In this document: one piece after another, positions 1 through 7,097 of the stretch | Layout of the letters: each line of letters opens with the position of its first letter | Position numbering within the stretch: position 1 is the stretch's first letter | The notes under the pieces: model-generated | Told to the model about the DNA's origin: nothing | Databases searched by the model: none | The model's input: only the letters and a program-made list of their open reading frames with translations | Origin: an uncultured Clostridium sp. | Lineage (GTDB): Bacteria > Bacillota > Clostridia > Lachnospirales > Lachnospiraceae | Reading direction: 5' to 3' | Assembly: GCA_947644195.1 (NCBI GenBank) | Contig: CANRZB010000042.1 | Location: 1 to 35,379, forward strand | Length of the DNA: 35,379 bases | Made by a program: the position numbers and the translations under genes

Positions 1-473
1 GGTCGTTCCTCACCAGATGTCGTTCTATAACCTACCACCATATCCTCTTTAATAATCGGAGATTCTGCATCATAAACAAAATCTATGAAATCGGTAGGAT
101 CTGGATTGGGTATAGGATAAAGTGTTATACTATCAGAAATTGGCGTTAAATCATAACTAAACCAAGTTATAGTATTATCATGCTTATCCACAATCCAAAT
201 CTCACCATAACTACCTGGTCCTGCTTGTAAATCACCAGACCAAATTCCAAAAGGAGCCATATCCCCAATTTTTAAATATACAACAATTGTTCCATCGTCT
301 CTCTGAGTTATTATTGTTTCCCGTTCAACACCATTTACAGAACCAGTATAAGTATTAATTACTGTTTCTGTAGATGGTATCTCTTCTGCCTTTGCCGTCT
401 TAAGAATTAATCCACCTACTAAGACTATTGTCAATAGTAACATCGAAAAAATTTTCCATACTCTATTTGCCAT
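1..473 (-). CDS. secreted protein, N-terminal part (cut by window edge)
   Basis: The reading frame opens at an ATG at 473 behind a GGAGG-type site (485-481) and runs off the left edge, giving about 157 residues. It begins MANRVWKIFSMLLL and continues as a clear Sec signal peptide ending near AKAEE. The mature part shares a pattern with the neighbour at 711-1733: a Y-x-G-x-VNG start, a YLKIGD/E segment, W-x-YDL-x-P, and GYxTxSGE. The two are therefore probably tandem paralogues on the same strand. I recognise no enzyme domain; an extracellular or cell-surface role is inferred from the signal peptide only. The C-terminus is outside the window, so it is not known whether it has the Pro/Thr linker and basic tail of its neighbour. 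Confidence 0.75.
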   Translation of the reverse strand, partial: MANRVWKIFSMLLLTIVLVGGLILKTAKAEEIPSTETVINTYTGSVNGVERETIITQRDDGTIVVYLKIGDMAPFGIWSGDLQAGPGSYGEIWIVDKHDNTITWFSYDLTPISDSITLYPIPNPDPTDFIDFVYDAESPIIKEDMVVGYRTTSGEER

Positions 474-508
474 TTTTAAGCCTCCATTTTCTCATTTTAA
501 TTCAATTA

Positions 509-654
509 AGCAAAATCCTAAAAATTCCTAAAACGAATTTGGTGAGACCTACAGGGCTCGAATTTGCGATCCTCTACTTGTATGGATATTCTTTCAACTA
601 AACTAAGATTTTTGACAAGGTAGAGCCTTGTTAAACCTGTTTTAGGATTTTGCT
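509..654. repeat. 15-bp perfect inverted repeat enclosing a tRNA remnant
   Basis: The 15-mer AGCAAAATCCTAAAA at 509-523 returns as its exact reverse complement at 640-654. The 116 bp between contain a tRNA-like remnant and a perfect 6-bp hairpin (615-631, loop of 5). The arrangement could be a small non-autonomous inverted-repeat element, an integration scar, or a terminator for the minus-strand gene that ends at 711. A second candidate terminator hairpin (TTTTGAT / ATCAAAA, 680-700) lies nearer that gene. Confidence 0.5.
540..613 (-). pseudogene. degenerate tRNA-Val(UAC)-like remnant
   Basis: Read on the minus strand, the last 52 bases align without gaps to the 3' two thirds of my recollection of a clostridial tRNA-Val: a TACAAG anticodon segment, a TTCGAGCCC T-loop, and a terminal CACCA. 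Further 5' a TTAGTTTAGTTG segment resembles a D arm. The anticodon stem has only one Watson-Crick pair and one wobble, position 33 is A instead of U, the T stem has two mismatches, and no 5' strand complementary to AGGTCTC is present. It is thus unlikely to be a working tRNA. The intact 3' end with CCA is what an integration event into a tRNA gene could leave, but that is inference. Confidence 0.45.
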
Positions 655-710
655 ATCAAAAGTTACTTGTTGCTACTAGTTTTGATTTTTGTTATCAAAA
701 AGCTAGCTAT

Positions 711-1733
711 CTACAGGTTCTTGATAGGAATTTTCTTGCCAGAAGTTAGTATGATTCTTTCAGCAGACCCGTTTTTACACTTGATGCCTTTAACTTTTTT
801 GAATCGCTTTATTCGTTTCCCTGTTTTGTAGGATATGATATCCACAACTCCTTTTTTTGACAGGTAAACCAAATTTTTGCTCTTCAAGATAAGGGCAGAA
901 CTCTTTACACCTTTATAAGTCTTAGTCTTATAACGCTCAGTCTTTTCTACCCATCTCTTCCAAGTAAGAGTGCCTTTGTTTAAGGTAGTCTTACTTACTA
1001 CTTTTCCTCCTTCTTTAATCACAGTTGTTTTTTTGCTTTTCTTGATAGAACGAGGAGCAAGTGCTTTCTTGACCGACTTTGGCACAACAGTAGGTTCTGT
1101 TGTTGGTACAGGTGTTGGGGTTGACAGCATGGGCGGTTCTGTGGTTACTGGAATCGGTGTTGGACTAGACAATTCAGGCGTTTTTGTCGGAATTGGTGTT
1201 GCATCTGGAGTAGAAGCATAAAAAGGTTCTGGAAAAGAAGGATCTACACCTTCAATAAACTTTATGGTGTCAAATGATGGAAGCGAACAAATTTCTCCAG
1301 ATAAGGTTTTATATCCTGTAACAATTTTTTGAGTACCAGTCCCTTTAAAAATCAATGATTCTACATTTTCATCATATAATGTGAAGGTTATAGCATCAAG
1401 ATCAGGAGCTAAATCATAACTCCAATATCCTATAATTGTAGTATCAATGGCCTCAGTCATATTCCAAATGACAGAGTAGCAATCTGGTCCCGAACTTATG
1501 CTAGAAATACTTATAAGTTCGAAATCTTTTTCCCCTATTTTAAGGTATGTGTTAAGACCAAAAGTGTCAGAAGTTAACACTATAGTCCGCTTAATTCCAT
1601 TTACATAACCTTCATACTGAGCAACAATTGGTTCTTCTGGAGGCAGAGCTGCTTTAGTTGTAATTGGCAATGACACAAATGTTAGTACCAATGTCATTAA
1701 CAAAGCTAAAATGTTACGATGTTTTTTTATCAT
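711..1733 (-). CDS. secreted protein with Pro/Thr linker and basic C-terminal domain
   Basis: The product is 340 aa from an ATG at 1733 placed after a good GGAGG. A longer frame from 1799 exists, but its first ATG lacks the signal peptide at its start. Residues 1-30 form a Sec signal peptide (MIKKHRNILALLMTLVL... ending TKA). Residues ~30-165 resemble the truncated neighbour at 1-473 (VNG, YLKIGE, YDLAPD, GYKTLSGE). Residues ~170-225 are a repetitive Pro/Thr/Ser linker (TPxPT units), and the last ~110 residues are very rich in Lys and end near KKIPIKNL. No catalytic motif is recognised. A surface protein with a flexible linker and a cationic domain, perhaps binding wall polymer, is a guess. 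It is preceded by an unusual duplicated start region. Confidence 0.75.
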   Translation of the reverse strand: MIKKHRNILALLMTLVLTFVSLPITTKAALPPEEPIVAQYEGYVNGIKRTIVLTSDTFGLNTYLKIGEKDFELISISSISSGPDCYSVIWNMTEAIDTTIIGYWSYDLAPDLDAITFTLYDENVESLIFKGTGTQKIVTGYKTLSGEICSLPSFDTIKFIEGVDPSFPEPFYASTPDATPIPTKTPELSSPTPIPVTTEPPMLSTPTPVPTTEPTVVPKSVKKALAPRSIKKSKKTTVIKEGGKVVSKTTLNKGTLTWKRWVEKTERYKTKTYKGVKSSALILKSKNLVYLSKKGVVDIISYKTGKRIKRFKKVKGIKCKNGSAERIILTSGKKIPIKNL

Positions 1734-1783
1734 AGTAATTCCTCCTTTATGTGTGTTGCATTTTTTATCATAGTAATTCCTCC
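1723..1783 (-). repeat. duplicated ribosome-site/start block with a 13-codon upstream ORF
   Basis: A 23-bp block containing GGAGG, a short spacer and ATGATAAAAAA occurs twice, 38 bp apart (1723-1745 and 1761-1783). The downstream copy starts the secreted protein at 1733. The upstream copy opens a 13-residue ORF (MIKNATHIKEELL, 1771-1730) whose TGA overlaps the true ATG as ATGA. This could be translational coupling through a leader peptide, or only a recent tandem duplication. Confidence 0.6.
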
Positions 1784-2025
1784 CTTTTTGTATGTTCACA
1801 TTTGCTCTTCCATGATCAATTCAGCATATATCGCTCCTTTTTTCATTCATCCCTGTCTTTCTGCCTGAATATCGAAGTTGTACAGTAAAATGAAATGGAT
1901 CTCATCTATATGTATTTCTGAATTAATGGGACTATTTAAATATATCATAAAATACTTTTAAAAGAAACACTTTTTTATTATTAGTCTTTGTTTCTTTTCT
2001 TCTCTTTCCTTCTTTTTCAAGGGGT

Positions 2026-2142
2026 GTTGCCAATGTTGCTGATACTTTTAGTTTTTTATTTATTATATTATTTAGAAGAGAATATATAGAAAAAAAGGGA
2101 TCAGGATAAGAAAGATGGGACAGTATCGGCAACATCGGCAAC
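2026..2142. repeat. iteron-like inverted repeat upstream of the replication-like operon
   Basis: At 2125-2142 a 9-mer ATCGGCAAC is present twice in tandem. At 2026-2043 the reverse-complement form appears twice with small changes (GTTGCCAAT, GTTGCTGAT). The full 21-bp arms (2026-2046 and 2122-2142) match at 19 of 21 positions and are about 75 bp apart in AT-rich DNA. The placement 150 bp before a VapE-type operon fits an origin or operator, but I cannot tell which. The 1734-2290 stretch holds no convincing gene: the 69-aa minus-strand frame here is low-complexity, and a short plus frame ending at a TGA near 2167 could be a gene remnant. Confidence 0.4.
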
Positions 2143-2214
2143 TGGAAAAGTAGCAGATAAAAAATGACAATCTTTTCAAAATATTTGACAATTTTGTTGT
2201 ATCATTTTGGCGGC

Positions 2215-2220
2215 TATAAT
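2215..2220 (+). promoter_or_regulatory. candidate -10 box of the island operon
   Basis: A perfect TATAAT lies 70 bp before the first operon gene. The only good TTGACA (2185-2190) is 24 bp upstream, too far for a normal sigma-A promoter; TTGTTG at 2194-2199 gives a short 15-bp spacer. The promoter may therefore need an activator, or the real start may be elsewhere. Confidence 0.3.
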
Positions 2221-2290
2221 AAAGGCAGTTAGAGAAGCAAAGGTTCCTATTAGATCAGTATTTGCCATTCAGGCAGAAAGGCGGGGATGA

Positions 2291-2548
2291 ATGAAAAAAG
2301 GAGCGATATACGCAGAATCGAGGTATCCTGGCATGAGGTTTTTTTACAAAGGAGAGAATGGAATCTATGAAATGTTCCAGACAAGATGGCGGAAGACAGT
2401 ATATGAATATTTTCGTTATGGGAAAAGTGAAAAACAGATTCATAGTGATAAAAGATGGCGCAAACATAGATTCCTTTCTATACTGATTGAAGGAAGGCTT
2501 CAAAAGGAGATCAGAAGAGTGAGAAAGGAGGATGCAAATGTCGGATGA
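2291..2548 (+). CDS. small basic protein, first gene of the island operon
   Basis: The product is 85 aa. The ATG at 2291 follows an AAAGGCGGGG ribosome site. It is rich in Arg/Lys and Tyr/Phe (for example TRWRKTVYEYFRYGKSEKQ) and ends with a charged helix-like segment. I do not recognise a family. Its 3' end overlaps the next small gene by 11 bp, which argues for co-transcription and translational coupling. Small basic proteins at the head of phage-like replication modules often bind DNA, but nothing in the sequence proves that here. Confidence 0.6.
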   Translation: MKKGAIYAESRYPGMRFFYKGENGIYEMFQTRWRKTVYEYFRYGKSEKQIHSDKRWRKHRFLSILIEGRLQKEIRRVRKEDANVG

Positions 2549-2675
2549 AGTAATGAAAGATTTCATTGAGCAAGTGATTGAATGTATGGAAGGTATTTCC
2601 GATGCACTTCAGTTAGTTTTACAACATTATCATGTGAACATTGCGGAACAGAAAATGGAAAACTGTCAGAAGTAA
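2538..2675 (+). CDS. small 45-aa protein
   Basis: An ATG at 2538 follows a strong AAGGAGG (2525-2531) and opens a 45-codon frame (MSDEVMKDFIEQVIECMEG...) that ends at a TAA at 2673-2675. It is acidic at the N-terminus and predicted to be helical. It overlaps the previous gene by 11 bp. A longer frame starting at 2582 crosses this gene in another register; it lacks a ribosome site and its real protein begins at 2726. The function is unknown. The ribosome site and the operon position are the main support. Confidence 0.55.
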   Translation: MSDEVMKDFIEQVIECMEGISDALQLVLQHYHVNIAEQKMENCQK

Positions 2676-2725
2676 GGACAGAAGATTTTCAAGAATTTTA
2701 TCGTATGGTAAAGGAGGATACATAT

Positions 2726-3256
2726 ATGGCGAAAAAAAATAGGATTATTATACCATGCAGATTAGCATATTTGAATTGCTGGCGGCCGGTTTCGGTATAC
2801 GGTGGACAGAAATATTCCCTGTTGGCATTGATTCCAAAGGGGGATAAGGAAACTATTGAGACGATACAGAATGTGATTGCTTATGTCAAGGAAAAATCAA
2901 TTGATAAGTGGGGCGGAAGGATACCAGTCAATCTTAAGATTCCACTTCACGATGGGGATGAGGATAAGCCGGATAACCCTATTTTTCGGAACAGTTATTA
3001 TTTAAATGCAAAGAGCAAGGAGGCACCGCAGATTGTAGACTGCAATGTGCAGCCAATTACGGATCAGACGGAGTTGTACTCCGGATGCTATGGCAAAGTC
3101 AGTCTGACATTTTATGCCTATAACTGTAGTGGCAATAAAGGAATTAGTGTGTGGCTAGGGAATATACAGAAGATTAAGGATGGTACGCCGCTTGCTGGCA
3201 GGGTGGTTGCCTGTGATGAGTTTACTCCGATATCTTCCGAAAAAGATCTTCCGTAG
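2726..3256 (+). CDS. DUF2815-family phage protein (probable ssDNA-binding)
   Basis: The product is 176 aa. I chose the ATG at 2726 because it follows AAGGAGG (2711-2717) and gives MAKKNRIIIPCRLAYLNCWRP, a typical family start. Supporting features are GKYSL-like (GGQKYSLLALIPKGD), KIPLHDGDEDKPDNPIF, and YSGCYGKVSLTFYAYN followed by NKGISVWLGNIQKIKDGTPLAGR, which is the layout of DUF2815 proteins. These occur in phage replication modules next to DNA polymerase, VapE and SNF2 genes and are thought to bind single-stranded DNA. Here the polymerase normally found nearby is absent. Family assignment is from memory of the family pattern; the biochemical role is inferred. Confidence 0.8.
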   Translation: MAKKNRIIIPCRLAYLNCWRPVSVYGGQKYSLLALIPKGDKETIETIQNVIAYVKEKSIDKWGGRIPVNLKIPLHDGDEDKPDNPIFRNSYYLNAKSKEAPQIVDCNVQPITDQTELYSGCYGKVSLTFYAYNCSGNKGISVWLGNIQKIKDGTPLAGRVVACDEFTPISSEKDLP

Positions 3257-3303
3257 GCAGAGCTATGAAGCGTTTATGAAAATTTTTTCTTATGGAGGCA
3301 GTT

Positions 3304-4572
3304 ATGGTAATACTGGAAGGAACAAAAGAATGGATGAGCAAGCTGAACTATGATGCAAAGGGGAGAATACTTTGTACCATGCCAAATATTGCAATGATAG
3401 TGGAAAATGACAGAAATTTACGGCATATTGCATATAACGAAATGCGTGGTTGTATTGATATTACTGGAGAAGTGCCCTGGGTGCGCAGTGGAAGTGGATG
3501 GCGGCAGACCGATTTGGCATGTTTTGAGTTATATCTAGAACAGAAATATAATCTGTATGCGCCTAATAAATGCAAGGATGTATTATATGCTGTTTTAAGC
3601 TCCAAGAGAAGATATCATCCCATCAAGAACTATCTGGATACTTTGGCATGGGATGGAACGAAACGGCTGGACAGCCTGCTGGTAGATTACCTTGGCGCAG
3701 AGGATACAGATTATGTTAGGACAGTAACGAGAAAAGCTTTTACTGCCGCTGTAGCCAGGGTTTATCAGCCCGGAATAAAATATGACGCAATCCTAGTGCT
3801 CTGTGGGGCTCAGGGGATTGGGAAAAGCACATTATTTTCCAAGATGGGTGGGAGGTGGTATTCCGATTCTATGACCATTGCGGATATGAAAGATAAAACT
3901 GCAGCAGAGAAATTGCAGGGGATCTGGCTGATGGAGCTCAGTGAGTTAGCGGGTTTGAAAAAGGTTGACGTGGAGACGGTAAAATCCTTTTTGTCAAGAA
4001 CAGATGACCAGTATAGGGTACCATATGGTACTTATGTGGAAGCCCATCCCAGAAGGAGTATCTTAGTTGCTACAACGAACACCATGGATGGCTTTTTGCG
4101 GGACATTACGGGAAACCGGCGATTTTGGCCGGTTATGGTAAGAGGGGATGGAGAAAAGAAAGCATGGAACCTTACTGTGGAAGAGATTGATCAACTATGG
4201 GCTGAGGCATGTATGTATTTTCAAGAAAAAGAGACATTATATCTGGATAATACCGCAGAGCAGGAGGCAGAGATCCAACAGCGGATGGCAATGGAATCAG
4301 ATCCAAGACAGGGACTGGTGGATGAATATCTGGAAAACAGTGACACGGATCGAATCTGCCTGATGGAGCTGTGGTGTGAGTGCTTGGGGAAGGAAAGACA
4401 GGATATGAGGAGAAGCGATGCGTTTGAGTTGGAGGCAATTCTCAGACAAATCGGAGGCTGGGAGGTATATGCCGGCAATACAACCGGTAAGATGCGTTTG
4501 CCAGGGTATGGAGTACAGAAGACATTTGTGAGAATAGAGGATAAAAGAGGGGGGCAGTTTGATGGAATTTAG
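3304..4572 (+). CDS. VapE/VirE-type superfamily 3-like ATPase
   Basis: The product is 422 aa. The start at 3304 is preferred because GGAGG lies 5 bases before it. Family markers appear in order: a short N-terminal region with LAWDGTKRLDSLLVDYLG (about 114-131), Walker A GAQGIGKST (168-176), Walker B WLMELSEL (208-215), then ATTNTMDGFL, DITGNRRFWPV and IDQLWAEA, and a C-terminal winged-helix-like tail. All ATPase residues look intact. Such proteins are helicase/primase-helicase-like components of phages and satellite elements. There is no separate primase domain. It overlaps the next gene by 11 bp, so the pair is probably made together. This is the best evidence that the island came from a phage-like replicon. 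Confidence 0.88.
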   Translation: MVILEGTKEWMSKLNYDAKGRILCTMPNIAMIVENDRNLRHIAYNEMRGCIDITGEVPWVRSGSGWRQTDLACFELYLEQKYNLYAPNKCKDVLYAVLSSKRRYHPIKNYLDTLAWDGTKRLDSLLVDYLGAEDTDYVRTVTRKAFTAAVARVYQPGIKYDAILVLCGAQGIGKSTLFSKMGGRWYSDSMTIADMKDKTAAEKLQGIWLMELSELAGLKKVDVETVKSFLSRTDDQYRVPYGTYVEAHPRRSILVATTNTMDGFLRDITGNRRFWPVMVRGDGEKKAWNLTVEEIDQLWAEACMYFQEKETLYLDNTAEQEAEIQQRMAMESDPRQGLVDEYLENSDTDRICLMELWCECLGKERQDMRRSDAFELEAILRQIGGWEVYAGNTTGKMRLPGYGVQKTFVRIEDKRGGQFDGI

Positions 4573-5914
4573 ACCATACAGCTATCAGAAGGAAGCGATA
4601 GATTTTCTCTTTGGCAGGAAATATGCCATACTTTTGATGGAAGAAGGACTGGGGACCCGGATTGTAACGCTTTCCGTAATTTTTAAAAGACAACAGGAAA
4701 ACAGAGAGGAGAAAACGCTTATTGTTACAGCAGCAGACGATATCACAGAAAAGTGGATTCCAGAGATAGAAAAATGGAATCATTTGCAAAAGATGACATT
4801 CTCTGTGGTTCATGGTAATAAAAAGAAAAGGCGGGAAGGAATAGAAAAAGAGGCATCCGTTTACTTTGTTTCTTATGACAATCTTTCCTGGATACATGAG
4901 AATCACTTATGGAAATTTTCCAACCTGGTTATTGATCATTTGTCCGTTTATAAAAATGAAAAAACAAAACGTTCTCAGACAATAATGGCTGTACGGGAAT
5001 ATGCTGATAGAATCATAGGAATTACTTCTTTTCCCGCACAAAATCAATTATCGGATCTTCATGGAGAACTCAAGGCAGTGGATGGAGGAAGGCGGTTGGG
5101 TCAAAGCATGCTAGGATTTTATGAGCGCTATTTTTTTACTAATTATATCTGGAATGGAAGCATTACAAAGTATTATCGGGAGTTAAAGCAAGGAGCGGTA
5201 GAGGCTATTTGGAATAAGATATCAGATATCTGTTTTATACCAGATCCCAAGCAGTATCCTGACATGCCGAAAGTGGTTTTCAGAAATCAAATTTTGGAGC
5301 TGGATCTGAGGGAACATTCCAAATACCGTTATGTGAAGGCGGGATCGCTTTTTGCAACGGATGGGGAAGAAGTACGGGAGAGCAGTGATGTTATCAGGCT
5401 GATGCAGATGTCAAATGGGACAATTTGTAATGAACAGGGAAAGATACTAATATTTCACACAAAAAAATTGGATGCGTTAAAGAGGATATTAAGAGAAACA
5501 GAGGAAAATGTTTTAGTGGCATATTGGTTTGTGCATGACAGGGATATTATAAGCGAAATATATTCAGAAGCCAGGGCATTGGAAACCGATCAAGACTATA
5601 GGGATTGGAATGACGGGAAAATCCAGTTAGGATTGTTAAATCCTGCGGCTGGAAAGGGGTGGAATCTTAGCTGCGGTGGAAACTGTTTGGTATGGTTTTC
5701 CCTTCCCTGGTCGGCTGCCCTTTATAAACGTACAATCTGCCGCATGCAGCCTGTACATGCAGGCCTCACGCTTTTTGTTACACATTTGCTGGTAAGAGAC
5801 ACCATGGATGAAGTGATTATGGGGAAACTGAGGGAAAACAAAGCTTGCATGGATTCTTTGGCTGGCAGAGGGAAGGGAGGAAATTATGATTCCGGTAATG
5901 GCCAATATGGATGA
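4562..5914 (+). CDS. SNF2-family helicase-like protein with degraded ATPase motifs
   Basis: The product is 450 aa starting MEFRPYSYQKEAIDFL, the usual start of phage SNF2 helicases; an AGAGGGGGG site precedes it. The scaffold aligns along its length, including the region reading QLSDLHGELKAVDGG and then LG...YERYF. The catalytic motifs are broken: motif I reads GLGTRI (29-34) where GLGKTI is expected, so the Walker A lysine is lost; motif II reads VIDH (122-125) instead of VIDE; motif III reads TSFPAQN instead of TGTPAPN; the arginine-finger region has become CRMQPVHAG. The frame is otherwise open and in a tight operon (29-bp overlap with the RT gene), so it looks like a retained pseudo-enzyme and not a dead gene. 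Confidence 0.8.
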   Translation: MEFRPYSYQKEAIDFLFGRKYAILLMEEGLGTRIVTLSVIFKRQQENREEKTLIVTAADDITEKWIPEIEKWNHLQKMTFSVVHGNKKKRREGIEKEASVYFVSYDNLSWIHENHLWKFSNLVIDHLSVYKNEKTKRSQTIMAVREYADRIIGITSFPAQNQLSDLHGELKAVDGGRRLGQSMLGFYERYFFTNYIWNGSITKYYRELKQGAVEAIWNKISDICFIPDPKQYPDMPKVVFRNQILELDLREHSKYRYVKAGSLFATDGEEVRESSDVIRLMQMSNGTICNEQGKILIFHTKKLDALKRILRETEENVLVAYWFVHDRDIISEIYSEARALETDQDYRDWNDGKIQLGLLNPAAGKGWNLSCGGNCLVWFSLPWSAALYKRTICRMQPVHAGLTLFVTHLLVRDTMDEVIMGKLRENKACMDSLAGRGKGGNYDSGNGQYG

Positions 5915-7082
5915 TCTTCTATCTAATGATGTAATTTGCAAAGCCTTAAGACATGTCAGGAGGAAAAAAGGTATATTAGGCGGGGAACAGTTATCGGGGA
6001 AAGATCTGCCGAAATACTGGAAAAAACATAAACGAAGGATTAGAGAACAGATTAGGAGGGGAAACTACAGGCCGCAGCCGGCACTGAAGCGATTAATTGA
6101 TAAACCTGGGAAAAAAGAGAAAAGGTCCATTGAAGTTCCCGATATGATGGATAGGATGCTGCAATATGCCTGCTATTTAGTATTGGCGCCATTTTATGAA
6201 GCTGCTTTTTGCGATCACAGTTTTGCGTTCCGTCCGGATTATGGAGGAGATGCAGCACTGATGGCATGCCATGATTATATCAATGCAGGGTACGACTATA
6301 TTGTGGATTTGGATATCAAAAGTTTTTTTGATACCGTACAACATGGCTTGATGTTTGGGATGCTGGAACAGGATGTAAAAGATGCTGCCCTGTTACAGCT
6401 GATGATAAATTTAATAAAAACAAAAGTTATATTTAAAGGAAAAATTTATCAAAAAAATATTGGACTCTCCCAGGGGTCTGCATTAAGCCCGCTGTTAGCC
6501 AATCGTTTTTTGCATTTCTTTGATTGTTATTTGGAGCAGTGTAAACTATGTTATGTTCGTTTTGCAGATGATGTGGTTATATTTTGTAAAACTGAAAAGG
6601 AAGCGGAGGAATTGTTATGTATGGTGGAGAGTTTTCTGCAAAGAGAATTGTGCCTTCAACTGAATCAGGAAAAAACAAAAATTGTACGCCCGGAACAGCT
6701 GTGTTATCTGGGGTACAGCTTCCAGAAACTGGAAAATGGACAGTATGGATTTGCACTAAGTGATCTGGTAAGGGAGAGGATGTTAGAGCGGATGCGGAAG
6801 AATATCCAAAAAGGAGATTTTGTTTCAGAGCGATGGTGGGATAGGATGGGATCTTTCAACAGAGGCTGGATCAATTATTATAAGCATATAGAAATAGGGA
6901 TGCTGGAATTTATGGAACAAGCAGAGTTGCTCCAAACTATGCTGATTCGTAAAAAGATAGAGGAGATAACGAAAGAGATGGATCAGTGTGCATGTATAGA
7001 TGCTTTATATAGCAGTAAAGTGTTTGTACTGCCCACAGATTGGTATCGGCATTGTATAGAGAAGAATATGATAGGAAACTAA
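5886..7082 (+). CDS. group-II-intron-like reverse transcriptase
   Basis: The product is 398 aa. The ATG at 5886 sits 5 bases after AGGGAGG. The RT core is complete: VPDMMDRMLQYACYLVL and FAFRPDYGGDAAL (84-125), motif A DLDIKSFFD (catalytic D143), SQGSALSPLLAN (195-206), motif C FADD (226-229, where group II RTs usually have YADD), and EKTK...YLGYSF. RGWINYYK (326-333) matches the maturase thumb/X region. There is no HNH endonuclease domain, and I saw no group II domain V-like sequence around the gene, no DGR-type template/variable repeat and no retron-type RNA. It is thus a stand-alone group-II-like RT in an operon with VapE, a degraded SNF2 and an unknown protein. Possible roles are defence, element replication or repair; none is proven. 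Confidence 0.9.
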   Translation: MIPVMANMDDLLSNDVICKALRHVRRKKGILGGEQLSGKDLPKYWKKHKRRIREQIRRGNYRPQPALKRLIDKPGKKEKRSIEVPDMMDRMLQYACYLVLAPFYEAAFCDHSFAFRPDYGGDAALMACHDYINAGYDYIVDLDIKSFFDTVQHGLMFGMLEQDVKDAALLQLMINLIKTKVIFKGKIYQKNIGLSQGSALSPLLANRFLHFFDCYLEQCKLCYVRFADDVVIFCKTEKEAEELLCMVESFLQRELCLQLNQEKTKIVRPEQLCYLGYSFQKLENGQYGFALSDLVRERMLERMRKNIQKGDFVSERWWDRMGSFNRGWINYYKHIEIGMLEFMEQAELLQTMLIRKKIEEITKEMDQCACIDALYSSKVFVLPTDWYRHCIEKNMIGN

Positions 7083-7097
7083 AAGAAAGAGGTGGAA

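Noticed and set aside
1932-2141. 69-aa minus-strand ORF
   Set aside because: Low-complexity AT-rich sequence with no ribosome site; part of it is only the inverted repeat.
2185-2220. Standard sigma-A promoter from TTGACA and TATAAT
   Set aside because: The two boxes are 24 bp apart, too far for a normal promoter.
2582-3256. Longer 224-aa start for the DUF2815 protein
   Set aside because: The first 48 codons overlap another small gene and lack a ribosome site; AAGGAGG stands directly before 2726.
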